From contig NZ_CANMQQ010000002.1 of NCBI RefSeq assembly GCF_947500045.1, positions 186,001 through 250,000 of the forward strand: a stretch of DNA of 64,000 nucleotides. Direction: 5' to 3'. Below, in pieces: positions 8,832 to 16,504 of this stretch. The number at the start of each line of letters is the position of its first letter. The first letter of the stretch is position 1. The notes beneath the pieces are model-generated. The model saw only the letters and a program-made list of their open reading frames with translations, ran no database searches and was not told the DNA's origin. The stretch comes from an uncultured Ruegeria sp. Its GTDB lineage: Bacteria > Pseudomonadota > Alphaproteobacteria > Rhodobacterales > Rhodobacteraceae. A program made the position numbers and the translations under genes.

Positions 8832-9997
8832 ATTTGCTCCAGCGGGTTGTTTATGACGTCCTTCAGAACGATGCCGCCTACCGTCATCATGCGCACGACA
8901 AAACCACCAAGAGGCACATCCTTATCCGCCACCAGAGGGCGGCGGATTTCCGGCAGGCCTTCCGGTTTGATTACCAACTCAGCCAGTTTCTGGCCCTTGC
9001 TGACAGGTGCATTGATTGGGCCTTTATAGACAACCTCGGCTTGGATATCCTTATTCCCCAGCACTGGGAAAAGCAGTGTCAGATCATCTTCGGGCACCAA
9101 TCCCACAGTTTTTTCTGCGCCCATCCATAGCTTGGCCTGGGCTACCGGTTCTTCTGCTTTGGCAACTGACCTCTCGACAAAATTTCGAAACGACCAGTTA
9201 ACCACGGCCTCAGCCTCCTCTGCGCGGGTTCCGACGCTGTCGAGACCAGAAAGAACAAAGACGATCCGGCGATCCCCTTGTTTGGCCGAGCCGACCAAAC
9301 CGTACCCGGCCTCTTGCGTATGGCCGGTCTTGAGGCCGTCGGCCCCGATATCCAGTTTCAGCAGAGGATTGCGATTTCGTGCGTTCGACGGGGCACGGCC
9401 ATCGAACTCGAACGTCTCTTCGGCAAAGAGCGGGTAGTATTCGGGGAAATCAGTGATCAGTTGATCGGACAGAACAGCCAGATCATGCACTGACATCATG
9501 TGCCCGGCTGCGGGCCAGCCGTTGGAATTGGCAAAGTTCGAGTTGTTCATGCCCATCTGCTGTGCGCGTTGGGTCATGAACCGGGCGAACCCGGCCTCGG
9601 TTCCGTCGGGGCTGAGCGCTTCGGCAATCACCACGCAGGCATCATTGCCCGAAAGCACGATGATCCCGCGCAAAAGATCCTCGACCCGCACCCGGTCCTG
9701 CGTGTTCAGGAACATGGTTGATCCACCATAGCTCATGGCGTGTTCGGACACGGGTAGTGTTTCGTCCAGCGTCAGGCGGCCATCGCGCAGGGCTTCGAAC
9801 GCGACATACAGCGTCATCAGCTTTGACATCGACGCCGGGGGCAGTGGTTGGTCGGCGTCTTTCGACAACAAAACCGTGCCGGTTTTCTGGTCGATCACAT
9901 AGGCCGCGCGCGCGGTTGTGTCGAACGCCTGGGCGGGCAGGGCCAAAAGCGCAAGCCCCATGGCCAGAGTGGTTGATCGCAAAGCGGAAAACATCAT
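8828..9997 (-). CDS. D-alanyl-D-alanine carboxypeptidase (PBP5/6-like)
   Basis: A 389-residue serine-type D,D-carboxypeptidase that trims the terminal D-Ala of peptidoglycan pentapeptides. It has a Sec signal peptide (residues 1-24, cleavage after PAQA) and all three active-site motifs: S-M-S-K (56-59), S-G-N (116-118) and K-T-G (223-225). A C-terminal PBP5-type beta domain follows from about residue 280. A strong AAGGAGG ribosome site lies before the ATG pair. It is the second gene of the SPOR lipoprotein-dac-tmk-holB-tatD-MBL series. Confidence 0.95.
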   Translation of the reverse strand: MMFSALRSTTLAMGLALLALPAQAFDTTARAAYVIDQKTGTVLLSKDADQPLPPASMSKLMTLYVAFEALRDGRLTLDETLPVSEHAMSYGGSTMFLNTQDRVRVEDLLRGIIVLSGNDACVVIAEALSPDGTEAGFARFMTQRAQQMGMNNSNFANSNGWPAAGHMMSVHDLAVLSDQLITDFPEYYPLFAEETFEFDGRAPSNARNRNPLLKLDIGADGLKTGHTQEAGYGLVGSAKQGDRRIVFVLSGLDSVGTRAEEAEAVVNWSFRNFVERSVAKAEEPVAQAKLWMGAEKTVGLVPEDDLTLLFPVLGNKDIQAEVVYKGPINAPVSKGQKLAELVIKPEGLPEIRRPLVADKDVPLGGFVVRMMTVGGIVLKDVINNPLEQM

Positions 9998-10012
9998 AGG
10001 CCTCCTTTTCTG

Positions 10013-11317
10013 TTAGTTCTTGGCCGTGAAGGCGTCGGTAAACCCGAGGTCTTTTACGTCGTTCAACAACGCCCGACGTTCCGTGCGGGTTGCGACAGGT
10101 CCAACCAAAACGCGCCAGATCGATTTGTCCTCACTCTTCAGTTCGAACACTTCGGCATTCATACCATTGCGACGAATCTTTTCCGCCGCACTCTTGGCGT
10201 TGGTTTCAACACTAAAGGTGCCAGCCTGAACATAGGGCTTTGACAAACCACCCGTTGCTGAGGCGCTTGTGGCCGCCACGGCTGGTGCAGCGGTTGGTTC
10301 AGACGCCTCTATCGCTGCTGCGGCTCCGGCGATCGGATCCAGCGGTGTCTGTGTGATCTCGTTGGGGTTCTTTTTTTGCCACCATTTGCGCTTGCCAGGT
10401 TTCTCTGTAGGCGGCGTCACCTCAGGGTCTGCCAATGCTGCGGTCTGAGCGTCCGGTGCAGCGACCTCGGTGTCGGTCGTCGTGGCAACAGCTGCGCCTG
10501 CCGCAGCGGCGCTGGCCTCGTCGGTAGGCTTCTTCTGCCACCATTTGCGTTTGGTGGAACTTTCCTCGGCAGCTTGTGGGTCGGCGGTGGCGACTTCGAC
10601 GGTCTGATCCTCCGCAGGGGCGGCTTCATTTTCGGAAGATGCAACAGCGGCACCAGCGGCCGCGCCTGCTACGACGGCCGCGCCGGCGTTGGTCTCATCC
10701 GACGGTTTTTTCTGCCACCACTTACGTTTTACGGGCTGTTCGGGTACGTCCGCTTCAGCGGTTTCCGTCGTGGTTTCGGTATCCTCAGCTACATCACTGT
10801 CTTCAGTTGGCTCCGCTTCCACAGGGGCCGGAGGCTGTTCGATCGCCTCTCGCCGCAACGCCACCACCTGCACCTTGGTCGGGGCACCGGCCAGCATGCC
10901 CAGCTGCTCGGCGGCTGAAGACGAGACCTGCAGCGCGGGGCCAGGCAAACTCCGTTCGCGTCGGAACAGGGCGCCGGTGACAGTTTTGTTGTTTGCCGTA
11001 TTTTTGATCAGTACGCGTTCGGGTTGTGTGACGTCGGGATGTGCCACCCAGATGCCACCCAGCGATGGTCGGCCATCCCATAGACCGGCCTCGGTCACCT
11101 GAAATACATCCGGTGCCTCAACATCCCGCTGGTTGGTGGGCGCTGCCTCAGGGAACAATTCAAACCGATTGGTATTGTCCGCATCTTCGATTGCGGCTTC
11201 CTCTTCGGGGGCCTCTTGCAGGCCAAACCCTTCCTCGCACCCGGCCAAAGCGGCCAGAACCACGACCAAAATCGCCAGCCGATGTGGCCCAAAGCGTGTG
11301 CCCGTCGCTCGCTCCAT
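10013..11317 (-). CDS. SPOR-domain lipoprotein with KRKWWQKK repeats
   Basis: A 434-residue predicted lipoprotein. The ATG at 11317 is chosen because it has an AAGGGA site upstream and gives a signal peptide ending in the lipobox LAALAGC; an ORF start at 11362 would put 15 extra residues in front. The middle third is low-complexity Ala/Glu/Thr-rich sequence carrying three copies of KRKWWQKK about 56-60 residues apart. The C-terminal about 75 residues form a SPOR domain (YVQAGTFSVETNAKSAAEKI onward), which binds denuded glycan strands at septa. It precedes the D,D-carboxypeptidase by 15 bp, so a septal peptidoglycan role for the pair is a reasonable inference. Confidence 0.9.
   Translation of the reverse strand: MERATGTRFGPHRLAILVVVLAALAGCEEGFGLQEAPEEEAAIEDADNTNRFELFPEAAPTNQRDVEAPDVFQVTEAGLWDGRPSLGGIWVAHPDVTQPERVLIKNTANNKTVTGALFRRERSLPGPALQVSSSAAEQLGMLAGAPTKVQVVALRREAIEQPPAPVEAEPTEDSDVAEDTETTTETAEADVPEQPVKRKWWQKKPSDETNAGAAVVAGAAAGAAVASSENEAAPAEDQTVEVATADPQAAEESSTKRKWWQKKPTDEASAAAAGAAVATTTDTEVAAPDAQTAALADPEVTPPTEKPGKRKWWQKKNPNEITQTPLDPIAGAAAAIEASEPTAAPAVAATSASATGGLSKPYVQAGTFSVETNAKSAAEKIRRNGMNAEVFELKSEDKSIWRVLVGPVATRTERRALLNDVKDLGFTDAFTAKN
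10368..10730 (-). repeat. Three spaced copies of a KRKWWQKK-encoding motif
   Basis: Three near-identical stretches of about 25 bp encode KRKWWQKKP or KRKWWQKKN. They lie at about 10368-10393, 10527-10552 and 10704-10730 and are separated by Ala-rich spacers of similar length. The whole segment looks like internal duplication of a unit of about 60 residues. Confidence 0.8.
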
Positions 11318-11482
11318 TTTCTCAATCCCTTGCCTGACAAGGCCATATTGGCCGCGCCCCACCGCGTAATTGCTGGTTCTTGGTGCCAGTCTCTAGCGGT
11401 CTCATGCGCAAACAATAACGCGGGCGCGGGGCTATGAAAAGGCTGCTGCGCACCGTTCGGCAAGATTTCCCTCTTTATAGGC

Positions 11483-11510
11483 TTGCCTCTGCATTAAACA
11501 CCGCTTAGAC
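11483..11510 (+). promoter_or_regulatory. Probable promoter of tRNA-Ser
   Basis: TTGCCT at 11483-11488 and TTAGAC at 11505-11510 are separated by 16 bp and end 12 bp before the mature tRNA 5' end. Assigned from spacing and position only. Confidence 0.45.
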
Positions 11511-11522
11511 CCTGCGGCACGC

Positions 11523-11612
11523 GGGGAGGTGGCAGAGTGGTCGAATGCGGCGGTCTTGAAAACCGTTGAACGTGAGAGCGTTCCCAGGGTTCGAATCCCT
11601 GTCTCCCCGCCA
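11523..11612 (+). tRNA. tRNA-Ser (UGA)
   Basis: A 90-nt class II tRNA. The acceptor GGGGAGG pairs with TCTCCCC; the anticodon loop CTTGAAA gives anticodon UGA; there is a long variable arm; the T-loop is GGTTCGAATCC; CCA is encoded at 11610-11612. It reads UCA and other UCN serine codons. Confidence 0.97.
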
Positions 11613-11718
11613 CTCATACCGATTTCATTTCAATTGCGTTTTCTAACCCGGTGTTGCGCCGCAATTCACGCGCAGGTTTTGTTGGATGTGTTAGTCGACT
11701 TGCACGCTTTGACACCCG

Positions 11719-11747
11719 GAAAACCGGGCACAAGGCGCCCGGTTTGG
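11719..11747 (-). terminator. Intrinsic terminator after the CocE-type hydrolase
   Basis: A perfect 9-bp stem: AAACCGGGC at 11721-11729 pairs with GCCCGGTTT at 11737-11745. On the minus strand the descending arm ends in TTTT. It lies about 20 bp past the hydrolase stop and could work in both directions, also closing the tRNA-Ser transcript. Confidence 0.6.
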
Positions 11748-11765
11748 TCGTGATGGTCAGTGCTG

Positions 11766-13784
11766 TCACATCCCGTTGCGTGGAATAACGTGTGTCTTTT
11801 CTTCTTCAAAAATCAGGTCTTCGCCCGACCAAGCCTTAAGGCGCGATGTCAGGTGAAATTCAGTTTCGGTTGCCCTTTGTTCGGAGTAGGTCCAGATTTT
11901 CGCCGACCAGCCCTCGCGTTCGAAACCTGCCGTTTGCTCCATGGTTGCAACTGCAGATAACGGATCGCTCGGGTGGATCGTATAGCGTCGGTCCGAAACG
12001 TCGCTCAGCACTGTTCCGATTTCGTCGAGGCGAAAGTCGCCGATAGGACCAAACACGCCGCCATCCAAGAAGAAGCGATGGGTCACATTATTGTTGGTCA
12101 GGTCGGTGTGGACCGAGCGTTCCATTGAACCGTTCCGGACATGGGTCTTTCGTGCGGCGATCTTCGGGGCGGTCGGTTCAGGTAACGATCGCGGCTCCGT
12201 CTCGCCTTTGGGCTGGCTTCGGACAGGCAGGACCAGCCGGGAGGTGCCGGGCCGTATGGTGAGCGTTACAGGCGCGGGCGAGGGCCAAAGGACAGGCCAA
12301 TACGCCGAGGCGATCTGTAGGACGAGGCGGTGGCCTGCCTGTACTCGGTAGCCTGTTCCATAAAGTGGAACGCTGACAGACATGTCTTCGCCGGGTGTGA
12401 TTGGGGTGGGCCGAGTGTCGCTGTCGCGGTGATTGAGATTGCAAAATCCGCGCGCGATCAGCGTTTGCGCACCATCCGGGGCCTCATCCACAAACAAAGC
12501 CGCAACAAGCCCCTGCGGCTGGTCGGCAGTTACCGTTAGCTCAACCCGGGGCTGACCCAAAAGCGCAAGCGGTTCAGTCAGTGGTGGGCCCTTGAACTGC
12601 AACGCGCCCCCGGCGTCGGTCCGGCAATCCGTTGCCATATCACCGGGAATAGCGAACGAGCACATGTCGCCTGCGGTTGCCCCGAAAGTTTGGGGTGAGC
12701 AGATGGACATTACACCTCCGGGTTCTGCCGTCTTGCCCAGACTTTGATTGTTCAGCCAGAACGTCTGTTCGGTTACATTGGGCGATGGCCAGCTAGGTTC
12801 TTCAATCCAGCGTCCGGTTCTCTGCAGATGTGTGCCCGACGGTGCAGCGCTGTCTTGCAGGAAAAACCGCAACGGTGGTTCATCCATCAGGCCGGTGTCC
12901 TGGCCTTTTAGCCAATGGTCCCAGAAGCGAATAACCTCGCCGACGAAATCAACCTTCGGTCCGGGAACCCCTTCGTGGGGGTAGAGATGAGCCCAAGGTC
13001 CCATCAGGATTTTGACAGGACCTTTGAGATTCTGGGCGATACGAAACGGCGTGTCGCGATACAGGTCCATCCAGCCACCGAAGAAGTAAACCGGCACCTC
13101 GATATCAGCGTAGTTTTCACTGATCGAGCCGCGTCGCCACATCTCGTCATGGGTCTGATGTTCCAGCCACATGGCGGGCCAGAAGCTGGTGCCTTCTAAC
13201 CGTTCGCGCCACATATCGATCCAGCGGTCGACACCGACAATCTGCGGATCAGGCGGCATGGCATTATAGAGCTGCATGATTGAGCCCCACCAGAAATTGT
13301 CATTAGCCAAACACCCGCCGTAAAAATGAATGTCTTCACGCCATCGATCATCCGTTCCCATAACCGGCGCGATGGCCTTCAGCGCAGGTGGGCGTGTTGC
13401 GGCCACTTGGAACGCATTGTACGCCCCCCAGCTTTTTCCGAACATTCCGACATTTCCATCGCACCAGTCCTGCGACGCGAGCCATTGAATAAGGTCATGC
13501 CCATCCTGGATTTCCTGATGCGAATATTCGTCTTCGGCAATCCCGTCGCTGTCACCGTAACCCCGAATATCCACGCGGATCGATGCGTATCCGGCGGCTG
13601 CAAAATGTGGATGCATGCCTTCATCGCGCATACGCGTGCGATCTCGACGTCGGTATGGGATGTATTCGAGGATACAGGGTAACGGGGTGTCCTTCGCTTC
13701 ATGGGGCAACCACAAACGTGCGGCCAACCGTGTTCCATCGGGCATCGGAATCCAAACGGTTTCAATTACTTCAATACCGCTCAT
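11766..13784 (-). CDS. CocE/NonD-family (X-Pro dipeptidyl-peptidase-like) hydrolase
   Basis: A 672-residue alpha/beta hydrolase of the CocE/NonD family (cocaine esterase, glutaryl-7-ACA acylase, X-Pro peptidases). The nucleophile elbow is G-K-S-W-G with Ser118; DIRGYGDSDG precedes it as in the family. The catalytic domain spans about residues 1-300, with a jelly-roll domain at about 320-520. The C-terminal about 150 residues are an extra beta-rich region seen in long alphaproteobacterial members. No signal peptide, so probably cytoplasmic. The natural substrate, an ester or amide, is unknown. It is a single gene between tRNA-Ser and tRNA-Tyr. Confidence 0.92.
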   Translation of the reverse strand: MSGIEVIETVWIPMPDGTRLAARLWLPHEAKDTPLPCILEYIPYRRRDRTRMRDEGMHPHFAAAGYASIRVDIRGYGDSDGIAEDEYSHQEIQDGHDLIQWLASQDWCDGNVGMFGKSWGAYNAFQVAATRPPALKAIAPVMGTDDRWREDIHFYGGCLANDNFWWGSIMQLYNAMPPDPQIVGVDRWIDMWRERLEGTSFWPAMWLEHQTHDEMWRRGSISENYADIEVPVYFFGGWMDLYRDTPFRIAQNLKGPVKILMGPWAHLYPHEGVPGPKVDFVGEVIRFWDHWLKGQDTGLMDEPPLRFFLQDSAAPSGTHLQRTGRWIEEPSWPSPNVTEQTFWLNNQSLGKTAEPGGVMSICSPQTFGATAGDMCSFAIPGDMATDCRTDAGGALQFKGPPLTEPLALLGQPRVELTVTADQPQGLVAALFVDEAPDGAQTLIARGFCNLNHRDSDTRPTPITPGEDMSVSVPLYGTGYRVQAGHRLVLQIASAYWPVLWPSPAPVTLTIRPGTSRLVLPVRSQPKGETEPRSLPEPTAPKIAARKTHVRNGSMERSVHTDLTNNNVTHRFFLDGGVFGPIGDFRLDEIGTVLSDVSDRRYTIHPSDPLSAVATMEQTAGFEREGWSAKIWTYSEQRATETEFHLTSRLKAWSGEDLIFEEEKTHVIPRNGM

Positions 13785-14019
13785 GAAACGATCCTCTCTC
13801 TTTGTGCTGGTGGACGAGCCCTTGGGGCAGACAGAAAACGATGTGCTACTGCGCGACCATCTTTTACATGTCTTTTCGGAGTATCAACCCTGCGATGTTA
13901 TTACGCGTGTCGCGATATTCCGATCGATAATCGCTGGTTTGGTGGGACACACTGCCGACCGATCTCTTGCCAAGGAGTAGCCTTAGGCAAAATCAAACAT
14001 ATCAATGAGGTGGGAAAGA

Positions 14020-14103
14020 TGGTGGGCGACCCTGGAATCGAACCAGGCGTGCGTCTCCGCGAGGGAGTTACAGTCCCCTGCCACACCTTGCGGCCTGTCG
14101 CCC
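14020..14103 (-). tRNA. tRNA-Tyr (GUA)
   Basis: An 84-nt class II tRNA on the minus strand. The acceptor GGGCGAC pairs with GTCGCCC; the anticodon loop CTGTAAC gives anticodon GUA; a long variable arm (CGCGGAGACGCACG region) follows; the T-arm is GGTTCGATTCC; CCA is encoded at 14020-14022. Confidence 0.97.
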
Positions 14104-14134
14104 ACTGTCAGGCGTTGCACCTGACGTGGAGGCG

Positions 14135-14163
14135 TGATTACTAGCGCGTCTAAAGGGCGTCAA
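14135..14163 (-). promoter_or_regulatory. Promoter of tRNA-Tyr
   Basis: Read on the minus strand, TTGACG (complement of 14158-14163) and TAATCA (complement of 14135-14140) are exactly 17 bp apart and lie about 32 bp before the tRNA 5' end, a good housekeeping-sigma promoter. Confidence 0.6.
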
Positions 14164-14219
14164 CAGGAAAATATCGCTTTGACGCAGGAAACCGAATTCA
14201 CGGCCCGGAGGTCTGTTAC

Positions 14220-14993
14220 ATGAAGAAACCAAAGTGGGTCGTCGAGAAGGAACAGGCGCGAAAAGCGGCGGCTTCCGAGACCGTCTGGCTGTTTGGCCTG
14301 CACGCCGTTCGTGATGCGCTGATGAACCCGAAACGGCAAAAAATACGCCTGATTGTAACTCGGAATGCGCGTGACAAACTGGCGGAAGCCGTTGATTTTG
14401 CAAAGATCGAGGCCGAGATGGCCGATCCGCGAAAATTCACGGCCCCGATTGATCCCGGTTCGGTTCATCAAGGGGCCGCGCTTGAGGTGAAGCCGCTGGA
14501 CTGGGGTGGGCTTGCCGAGAACTGCATCGGGCGGGAAAACCCGCGTGTGCTGCTGCTGGATCGGGTAACGGACCCGCATAACGTGGGGGCAATTCTCCGT
14601 TCGGCCGAAGTCTTGGGTGCCAGTGCAGTGATCGGTACCCGACACCATTCCGCGCCTGAAACCGGCGCATTGGCCAAAACGGCCAGCGGTGCATTGGAAA
14701 GGCAACCCTATCTGCGCGTTCGCAACCTTGCCGATACAATTACTGAATTACAGAACATGGGCTATCTGGTTCTGGGGCTGGACGGTGAGGCAGGCGAAAC
14801 AATCGAAACCGCATTGCATGACAAGCGCACCCAGCCGGTGGCGTTGGTCTTAGGAGCTGAAGGGCCGGGCTTGCGCCAAAAAACCAAAGAGACGGTGGAT
14901 CAATTGGTCAAGATTGACGCGTCAGGCGGATTTGGGTCACTCAATGTCTCAAATGCTGCCGCAATTGCACTATATGCGTCACAGCCCAGATAA
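14220..14993 (+). CDS. rlmB: 23S rRNA 2'-O-ribose methyltransferase, TrmH/RlmB family
   Basis: A 257-residue SPOUT methyltransferase. The N-terminal substrate-binding domain (about residues 17-95, WLFGLHAVRDAL) is followed by the trefoil-knot catalytic domain. The family motifs are visible: DRVTDPHNVGAILRSAE, VLGAEGPGLR and GSLNVSNAAAIALY. It is expected to methylate the ribose of G2251 in 23S rRNA using SAM. A GGAGG ribosome site lies 9 nt before the ATG. A small zinc-ribbon gene follows after 12 bp and probably shares the transcript. Confidence 0.95.
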   Translation: MKKPKWVVEKEQARKAAASETVWLFGLHAVRDALMNPKRQKIRLIVTRNARDKLAEAVDFAKIEAEMADPRKFTAPIDPGSVHQGAALEVKPLDWGGLAENCIGRENPRVLLLDRVTDPHNVGAILRSAEVLGASAVIGTRHHSAPETGALAKTASGALERQPYLRVRNLADTITELQNMGYLVLGLDGEAGETIETALHDKRTQPVALVLGAEGPGLRQKTKETVDQLVKIDASGGFGSLNVSNAAAIALYASQPR

Positions 14994-14994
14994 C

Positions 14995-15000
14995 AGGAGG
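14995..15000 (+). promoter_or_regulatory. Consensus Shine-Dalgarno that fixes an ATT start
   Basis: A perfect AGGAGG stands 5 nt upstream of ATT at 15006. The rlmB stop TAA (14991-14993) is in the same frame as the downstream ORF, so no start further upstream is possible. Confidence 0.75.
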
Positions 15001-15005
15001 TTCCC

Positions 15006-15281
15006 ATTTCCACTCCGCACAAAATCGCTACCTGCTGCTATTGTGGCACGCGCGCAGCGCTGGTCCTAAAGGGAAAACAGCAGCACGAGCTGAGCTGCGC
15101 AAGCTGTGGCGCGCCCTTGCATAATCTCAAGATGGTCCCCAAGGCCAAGCTTGCCGAGCGACCAGTCCAAAGAACAAAGCCTTCCCAAAGTTATAAAAAG
15201 AACAAGCGAAAGAAGAAAAAAGGCCTGTTTTCGCGTGTATTGGATGAGGCCTGGGACGTCATCGAAGACGTATTTGATTGA
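15006..15281 (+). CDS. Small zinc-ribbon protein with a probable ATT start codon
   Basis: A 91-residue protein: residues 10-13 are C-C-Y-C, and S-C-A-S-C-G follows about 22 residues later, giving a CxxC...CxxC zinc ribbon. A Lys/Arg-rich stretch (KKNKRKKKKG, about residues 66-75) and an acidic C-terminus (DEAWDVIEDVFD) come next. No ATG, GTG or TTG exists between the in-frame stop at 14991 and the first Cys pair; the only codon well placed behind AGGAGG is ATT. A nucleic-acid or ribosome-associated role is a guess from the zinc ribbon, the basic patch and the rlmB neighbour. It is missed when only standard start codons are allowed. Confidence 0.75.
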   Translation: MSTPHKIATCCYCGTRAALVLKGKQQHELSCASCGAPLHNLKMVPKAKLAERPVQRTKPSQSYKKNKRKKKKGLFSRVLDEAWDVIEDVFD

Positions 15282-15379
15282 GAATCGCAAGTCTGTTCAC
15301 ATCAGCGTCATAGGGGTTTCCGCAACTACACGAAGTATGCAAATTAGACTTCTCTGCAAATTCCATCGATGAATCAGTG

Positions 15380-15829
15380 ATGCTGTCCCGACGTTCCTTT
15401 TTGACCAGTCTTTCCTGTCTTGCTTTCGCGCCCGCGGTAAATGCGCAGGAAAAGCCCATGTTCTATACTGCAAACGGGCTGGCAGTTTCTGGCTATGATG
15501 CGGTCACCTATTTCAAGATCGGAACGCCCATGCCGGGAAAGCCCGACATTTCCCTGATGTGGAAAGGAGCCGTGTGGCGGTTCGCGTCCGAGGAAAATCG
15601 GGACAGGTTTGAACGAAATCCAAGGGCCTTTGCGCCTCAATTCGGCGGATATTGCGCTTATGCCATGGTGCAGGGGCTGCTCAGCAGTGCCGACCCTCGC
15701 GCATGGCAGATTGTGGAGGGCAAGCTTTACCTGACACACTCGGCAACGATTGAACGCGTCTGGAAGCAGAACGTGTCCCAGAACATCCGCGAGGCCGAGG
15801 GGCATTGGCCTCAGGTTTTGTATCACTAG
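15380..15829 (+). CDS. Exported YHS-domain protein with Tat-like signal
   Basis: A 149-residue protein. The N-terminus SRRSFLTSLSCLAFAPAVNAQ looks like a short Tat signal peptide (twin Arg, cleavage near NAQ). The remainder is the YHS-type fold: VSGYDAVTYFK, then WKGAVWRFASEENRDRF and FAPQFGGYCAYAMVQG. Periplasmic members are thought to bind a metal or ligand, but the function is unsettled. A GTG 3 bp upstream is an alternative start; no convincing ribosome site was seen for either. Confidence 0.88.
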   Translation: MLSRRSFLTSLSCLAFAPAVNAQEKPMFYTANGLAVSGYDAVTYFKIGTPMPGKPDISLMWKGAVWRFASEENRDRFERNPRAFAPQFGGYCAYAMVQGLLSSADPRAWQIVEGKLYLTHSATIERVWKQNVSQNIREAEGHWPQVLYH

Positions 15830-15844
15830 TCGGCGGAAATCCGC

Positions 15845-15869
15845 TTTTTGTGATCTGTCATCACAAAAA
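15845..15869. repeat. 10-bp perfect inverted repeat downstream of the YHS gene
   Basis: TTTTTGTGAT (15845-15854) and ATCACAAAAA (15860-15869) are exact inverted copies with a 5-nt loop, 15 bp after the YHS stop. It may be a bidirectional terminator-like hairpin or an operator. Confidence 0.55.
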
Positions 15870-15904
15870 TGCGCGCCCCCTCTTTTTTTTACCAAACTCA
15901 TGCT

Positions 15905-16008
15905 TAAATGTCACAGTGACCGCGGAACGGAACTGCCGCGGGTCATTTCACTGTCCCTCGTTCCAACAACTGGCGCTCAGGCAAGACCTGAGCGCTTTTT
16001 TCTTTTTA
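15905..16008 (+). ncRNA. Candidate structured RNA or 3' UTR ending in an intrinsic terminator
   Basis: A strong stem-loop can be drawn from ACAGTGACCGCGG (about 15910-15923) to CCGCGGGTCATTTCACTGT (about 15933-15952), followed by a short single-stranded part and a textbook terminator. No convincing promoter was found, so this may simply be the YHS mRNA tail. No match to a named RNA family is claimed. Confidence 0.3.
15973..16001 (+). terminator. Intrinsic terminator
   Basis: GCGCTCAGG (15973-15981) pairs perfectly with CCTGAGCGC (15987-15995) around a 5-nt loop, followed by TTTTTT and a further T-run. It separates the YHS gene or candidate RNA from the CoA-binding gene. Confidence 0.85.
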
Positions 16009-16030
16009 GGCACCTGCCTATGGTGTGGTC

Positions 16031-16501
16031 ATGGCTGATTATCCCGATGACTTCCTGACCCATATCCTAAAGCGCACCAAGGTGGTGGCTGTCGTCGGTG
16101 TGTCGATGAACCCGGTGCGGCCCAGTTATTACGTGGCGCGTTACTTGTCGCTCAAAGGTTATAAGGTCATTCCGATCAATCCAGGGCACGCGGGCAAAAC
16201 ACTGTTCGGTCAGACGGTCAGGTCGTCGATATCCGAGATTTCCGATCCCGTCGACATGGTGGATATCTTCCGTCGGTCCGAGGCCGTGCCGCCGATCGTT
16301 GATGAGGCCTTGGCTGCGTTTCCCAATCTGCGCACGATCTGGATGCAGATCGGTGTCGAACATGCTGGGGCGGCGGCAAAGGCGCAGGCGCGAGGAGTGG
16401 ATGTGATCATGAACCGCTGTCCGAAGATCGAATACCAACGCCTGTTTGGTGAATTGAGATTGGGTGGGTTCGCGACCGGGGTGATCTCGTCCAAGCTCTG
16501 A
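16031..16501 (+). CDS. CoA-binding (YccU-type) protein
   Basis: A 156-residue single Rossmann-fold CoA-binding domain of the YccU type: VVAVVGVSMNPVRPSYYVARYL at the N-terminus, then VIPINPG, VDMVDIFRRSEAVPPIVDEAL, WMQIGVEHAGAAAKA and VIMNRCPKIEY. Such proteins bind CoA or acyl-CoA; the physiological role is unknown. The ATG at 16031 is preferred over a GTG at 16025. It begins only about 30 bp after a strong terminator, so its own promoter must overlap that region or read-through occurs. Confidence 0.9.
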   Translation: MADYPDDFLTHILKRTKVVAVVGVSMNPVRPSYYVARYLSLKGYKVIPINPGHAGKTLFGQTVRSSISEISDPVDMVDIFRRSEAVPPIVDEALAAFPNLRTIWMQIGVEHAGAAAKAQARGVDVIMNRCPKIEYQRLFGELRLGGFATGVISSKL

Positions 16502-16504
16502 TGG

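Noticed and set aside
8184..9029. 281-codon plus-strand ORF over tmk and the carboxypeptidase end
   Set aside because: Antisense to two intact, well-recognised genes; product is His/Arg-rich without domain pattern.
11523..11760. tRNA-Ser as an integration (att) site
   Set aside because: No integrase gene or repeated tRNA 3' end was found nearby; the downstream region holds only a terminator and an ordinary hydrolase gene.
13783..13980. 65-codon plus-strand ORF starting within the CocE-type gene start
   Set aside because: No ribosome binding site, no recognisable family, and its upstream half overlaps the promoter of the minus-strand hydrolase.
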